Source: a virus. From it: a stretch of 20,712 bases of DNA. The notes under the pieces are model-generated. The model saw only the letters and a list, made by a program, of their open reading frames with translations. It had not been told where the DNA came from and made no database searches. The stretch's first letter is position 1; every line of letters starts with the position of its first letter. Of this stretch, positions 20,428 through 20,712 are shown one piece after another. Position numbers and translations under genes: made by a program. The stretch covers positions 1 to 20,712 of IMG/VR virus record IMGVR_UViG_3300043436_003421; one strand, 5' to 3'.

Positions 20428-20712
20428 TGAAGAAGCAGTTAATTTAGGAATATTGTTAGGAAAGCAAGTACTTTCACAAAGAGAAAAATTATTAGTTTTC
20501 TCATATATAGCAAAGAAATATCCTACACTATCTGTTGATTGTGTTGATTCTTTATTTGAAAAAGTTAATAAACCGTCAGTACTATCTAATGTAGCTACAG
20601 AGTATAAAGATGATATAATGTCTTTTAAAATTACAAAAGATGGAACTAAAAAGTTTAATAGATCAGCTAATAGAGTCAGAGGTACTAGAAAACCAAGAGT
20701 TGGGACTGACAC
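20387..20712 (+). CDS. Hypothetical protein, 5' portion (3' truncated by window)
   Basis: An open frame from ATG 20387 (MKKDKVKKLLMSPDEEAVNL) continues to the end of the window without a stop, giving 108 residues. A shorter start at 20417 (MSPDEEAVNLGILLGKQVL) is in the same frame. It overlaps the previous gene by 41 bp from the first start or 11 bp from the second. The visible part is helical (KQVLSQREKLLVFSYIAKKY, then VDCVDSLFEKVNKPSVL). The C-terminal visible section (KKFNRSANRVRGTRKPRVG) is strongly basic with Arg/Asn, suggesting nucleic acid contact. An open reverse-strand frame overlaps it, but the + strand orientation, packing and composition favour this one. Function unknown. Confidence 0.72.
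   Translation, partial: MKKDKVKKLLMSPDEEAVNLGILLGKQVLSQREKLLVFSYIAKKYPTLSVDCVDSLFEKVNKPSVLSNVATEYKDDIMSFKITKDGTKKFNRSANRVRGTRKPRVGTD

Noticed and set aside
20356-20712. 118-aa open frame on the - strand at the right edge
   Set aside because: The overlapping + frame from 20387 fits the tight packing and Lys/Glu-rich composition of the cluster, whereas the reverse frame is Ser/Phe/Leu-rich like other shadows. Certainty is limited because the window ends here.

Overview
This window looks like about 20.7 kb of an AT-rich, tailed-phage genome, all coded on the + strand. It is most consistent with a crAss-like phage (Crassvirales) or a related phage of a Bacteroidetes host. The reasons are the gene set (family B DNA polymerase, DnaB-type helicase, SF2 helicase, RecA-like AAA ATPase, DnaG-type primase with degenerate motifs, uracil-DNA glycosylase, rIIA-like GHKL ATPase, dNMP kinase), the absence of Shine-Dalgarno sequences in front of most genes, and A/T-rich leaders directly before ATG. 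The assignment is inference from gene content; no search was run. TAA, TAG and TGA are all used as ordinary stops, so there is no sign here of the stop-codon reassignment known in some crAss-like lineages.

Region 1 (1-6293) is a dense run of small genes, typically 26-226 codons, with 1-40 bp overlaps. Most are hypothetical. Recognisable items are a four-cysteine zinc-binding protein (1386-1613), a calcineurin-like metallophosphoesterase (4113-4850) and small membrane proteins, three of which are under 60 codons (659-739, 4837-4938, 5196-5375). A 25-bp direct repeat brackets the first micro-ORF. The only sizeable gap (3064-3152) carries an imperfect palindrome.

Region 2 (6295-15626) is nucleotide metabolism and replication: dNMP kinase, a hypothetical protein, a spore-photoproduct-lyase-like radical SAM protein with an altered cysteine motif, family B DNA polymerase, two hypotheticals (one with a winged-helix-like N-terminus), DnaB-type helicase, a hypothetical, SF2 helicase, a hypothetical, then a 60-bp gap with a Bacteroidetes-type promoter candidate, a Sak4-like ATPase and a probable ssDNA-binding protein. 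A strong intrinsic terminator (15654-15685) closes this unit.

Region 3 (15704-20712) holds a DnaG-type primase, uracil-DNA glycosylase, a large rIIA-like GHKL ATPase, an unknown 232-aa protein and the start of one more gene that runs off the window.

The genes fit a self-contained replication, repair and recombination programme: precursor supply (dNMP kinase), priming (primase), unwinding (DnaB and SF2), synthesis (PolB), ssDNA handling and annealing (SSB, Sak4) and lesion surveillance (UDG, SPL-like enzyme). The rIIA-like ATPase suggests a host-interaction or exclusion function at the end. A recurring theme is that several enzymes carry substitutions in canonical motifs: radical SAM CX3CX4C, PolB motif C NTDG, SF2 Walker A GKI, primase without zinc cysteines or the toprim glutamate, and UDG MDPYP. 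No tRNA, CRISPR array, insertion sequence or integrase was seen.
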